Under the pieces are notes generated by a model. That model worked only from the letters and a program-made list of their open reading frames with translations. It had not been told where the DNA came from and made no database searches. From Cepaea nemoralis (Eukaryota > Mollusca > Gastropoda > Stylommatophora > Helicidae), in NCBI GenBank assembly GCA_014155875.1, contig JACEFZ010016109.1:1-64000 (forward strand): a stretch of DNA of 64,000 nt. Reading direction: 5' to 3'. This document shows positions 33,961 to 64,000 of this stretch, piece by piece. How positions within the stretch are numbered: position 1 is the first letter of the stretch; each line of letters begins with the position of its first letter. The translations under genes and the position numbers were made by a program.

Positions 33961-36106
33961 CTTCTTCTTCTCTTCCTCCCTTTACCTCAGTGTTGGGAAG
34001 AAATGTAAAGATCTTATATATACTCTTTCCAAAGCTCTTTGTAAGTTGGTATTCATTTCTCTAAGGTTGTTCATGATACAATCACTCAGTCTTTTATGTG
34101 ATCATCCCTTTGTCCTGTATTCATTTTATTTCTTCAATGCAGCTCTTTGTGGTAGATGACTTATGAGATGTAATGTAATGCGAACTAAATTCACCAATTT
34201 GGTCATATTCTGCAAAAACCTGTAATCTGACGGCATAGAACAAAAACTTCATACTGATTATTTAAAACAAAGTAACTGTTTAATTGTGATTACAGGAAGA
34301 ACACGGCAATAGGTCCATACATTTAGTGAGCAAGTACACGCAAAAGGTGATATAGTTAGTATCACACATGAAGCCTGCTGCGACAACCATTGCAGTAATC
34401 TTCAACCTAGAATTATTGTAAAACTTCTATACTAGCACCAGCATTTGAAATCAAACAATTATGTGAAAAATGTACCTGCAGGAAAGTAAGTGAAGTTCCT
34501 CCATGACAACAACATCAATAAACAAATATGTGACATTTTCAGGAAGTATATCACATGATGTAAGCAAAAATAAGCCTTTTGTAGTGAGGCATGGATAAAT
34601 TACCTCAAGAAAGTGTAAAAAACAAAGGTAGTCCCATAGCAGATATTGTAAAGTGTTAGGCCTTGAAATATTCTAGGCCATGATATGAGGTGGGATGATC
34701 AGTTCACTTCTTCATCTCCTGTCCTTCCTAGACAATTGTTAGAAAATGTACTGATACCAAATGTCATGAAGCCCGGTCTATACAGAGCTGTACTGCCTGA
34801 ACAAAATAATCTGGCCTCTGTTGGGGACTGAACGTTCACCACTGTCTTGTCAAGCAAGAGCACTAACCACTGCAGCTCTGACTAAAGTGTCCCACCATAA
34901 TAATAGACTAATTATATTCTCAGGCTTTCTCAAAGTGTGTCCTATTCAGTGCCAGCATCTTTTTCTCAAATCTTGATTCACTATAATTAGGATATAGTAT
35001 TGCTTGTACTTTCAGATATGGATTTCAATTTATGGTTTGCTATTTCATAGTGCATGGATTTTGAAATTATGTTTTATGTACAGCTATGGAATTCTTACTG
35101 TGCTTCATTTCTATGAGTATCTTCAACCACATTACTGCATAATTTAAAAAAACAAACATAAGCACATGAAAGCAATTGTCCAGTGAAAGCAAGAACAACC
35201 TCAGATAAGTTACCAAATAACAATAAAAATAATACAGTCAATGTACAAAAACAACTGCAGTATAAATAGATTGAAATACATACAAATTAAACACATGCAA
35301 AACATAAAATATCAAGATCATTCCTTTTAACACTTTTGACACAAACACTGCATCTTTGGTTGCCACATTCTTATTCTATCTTATGGGAAAATGATACTAA
35401 GCACAATTCTGCAATATACATGTAACACTGACAATGAAAAGTGCAACAAAAGCCAACCAACCAACCAACCAATCTGGACATATTCATTTCCAAACCATAA
35501 GGCTACCAGTTTTAAAACACAGCTACTACATCAAAACCTGAAACCGGCTCTATATAATGTGACATTTCAGTAATAAAGTATTGTAAAAGGGGGTTGGCTG
35601 CTCCCAAGTCGTTACTAGAGTCTGGATAGAAACATCAAATATGACTTAGAAGCTCGACGAATGGAAAAACACATGTAGAAACAGGTGAATGTTTAACAAA
35701 AATTAAAAAAAAGGTAAAACAAAGGTATACTTATCTTGCTCTGGAATGTCAAGATAAGTATTCCTTTGTTTTATCTGTTGTTTAAAAACCAATAGTTTTG
35801 TTTCTGTGGTTCTGTTGTCAAAAACTTCAGTTGAAACATTCACCTGTATCTGCGTGTTTTCTCCCATCTGCTGAGGTTCTTAGTCATGTTCTGTGTTTTA
35901 ATCGGATTTCTGCAAGAAACTTTGTTCGAATGCTATAAAATAAACCCCCAAATTACATTCAAATGTATGTAACTTTGTAGAAAAATGAATGATTTTATTT
36001 GTAATGCTATTACCATTTTCTAAATATGTTTCTGTATTTTAAAATCAATGCAACTTTTGCTTACCAGATCCTGAAAAAGAATACATAATTTAAATTAAGG
36101 CTGCCA
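33961..36106. other. intergenic sequence downstream of ADAM
   Basis: AT-rich. A minus-strand tRNA-like SINE head lies at about 34780-34885 (GCAGTGGTTAGTGCTCTTGC). The ADAM 3' UTR occupies the right end. No other gene is seen. Confidence 0.5.
35994..35999 (-). promoter_or_regulatory. candidate poly(A) signal of the ADAM gene
   Basis: AATAAA on the minus strand about 108 bp past the ADAM stop codon. It is the first canonical hexamer downstream; AT-rich sequence follows. The cleavage site itself cannot be seen. Confidence 0.5.
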
Positions 36107-63886
<27,780 letters not shown>

Positions 63887-64000
63887 CTAAAATGATACAA
63901 ATTATTCTGGTCCAACAAGTGCATCAGTTTATATAGCCTACACACAATAGTTAAAGTCGCTTAAAAGTCGACAGGGTTGACTTCATTGCAACAGGTTTTA

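Noticed and set aside
34735..34885. A genuine tRNA gene
   Set aside because: The head has A- and B-box-like segments, but the arms do not form a cloverleaf and SINE body sequence follows; best read as a SINE. The same holds for the other tRNA-like heads.

Overview
The window looks like an animal chromosome, most likely from a lophotrochozoan such as a mollusc. The evidence is one large intron-rich gene with GT-AG introns, a very high load of LINEs, SINEs, hAT and LTR elements, and many long microsatellites. There are no bacterial-type gene clusters. The species cannot be fixed from the sequence alone.

The only host gene I can support is the 3' part of an ADAM metalloprotease-disintegrin gene on the minus strand (36107-63886). 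It runs off the right edge. Ten exons with matching phases encode 1120 residues: the zinc-binding active site, disintegrin domain, cysteine-rich region, EGF-like module, one transmembrane helix and an exceptionally long cytoplasmic tail (about 706 residues in the last exon). The tail is rich in SH3 ligands and YTN motifs. The architecture is that of the ADAM9/12/19/33 (meltrin) group.

The rest is mobile DNA, much of it nested. At 0.2-4.9 kb a decayed transposon-type ORF is split by a hAT transposon (971-4354, 8-bp target duplication), which is itself split by a 5'-truncated LINE. At 5-13 kb lie fragments of an RNase H-bearing LINE, an 86-bp-arm palindrome, and an RTE-like LINE with endonuclease, reverse transcriptase and a frameshifted C-terminal zinc finger. 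At 15.6-22.1 kb two further LINEs are fused head to tail, followed by a 40-bp minisatellite and a GAA-tailed SINE. At 27.6-34 kb sits an LTR retrotransposon with near-identical LTRs and a 5-bp target duplication. It keeps only gag-protease and no polymerase.

Within ADAM introns there is a 28-bp satellite (43.5-44.9 kb), a 1.35-kb non-coding retroelement (46.6-48 kb), a Penelope-like GIY-YIG remnant (49.5 kb), a full-length 4.1-kb LINE in reverse (52.4-56.7 kb, 12-bp target duplication) itself carrying a SINE insertion, and a 5'-truncated sister copy (62.2-63.4 kb). At least four SINE families are dispersed across the window. I call them A (core CAATGGCAAACTACTGA), B (tRNA-like head, about 340 bp), C (AACT tail) and D (148 bp, terminal hairpin and GAA tail); these letters are mine.
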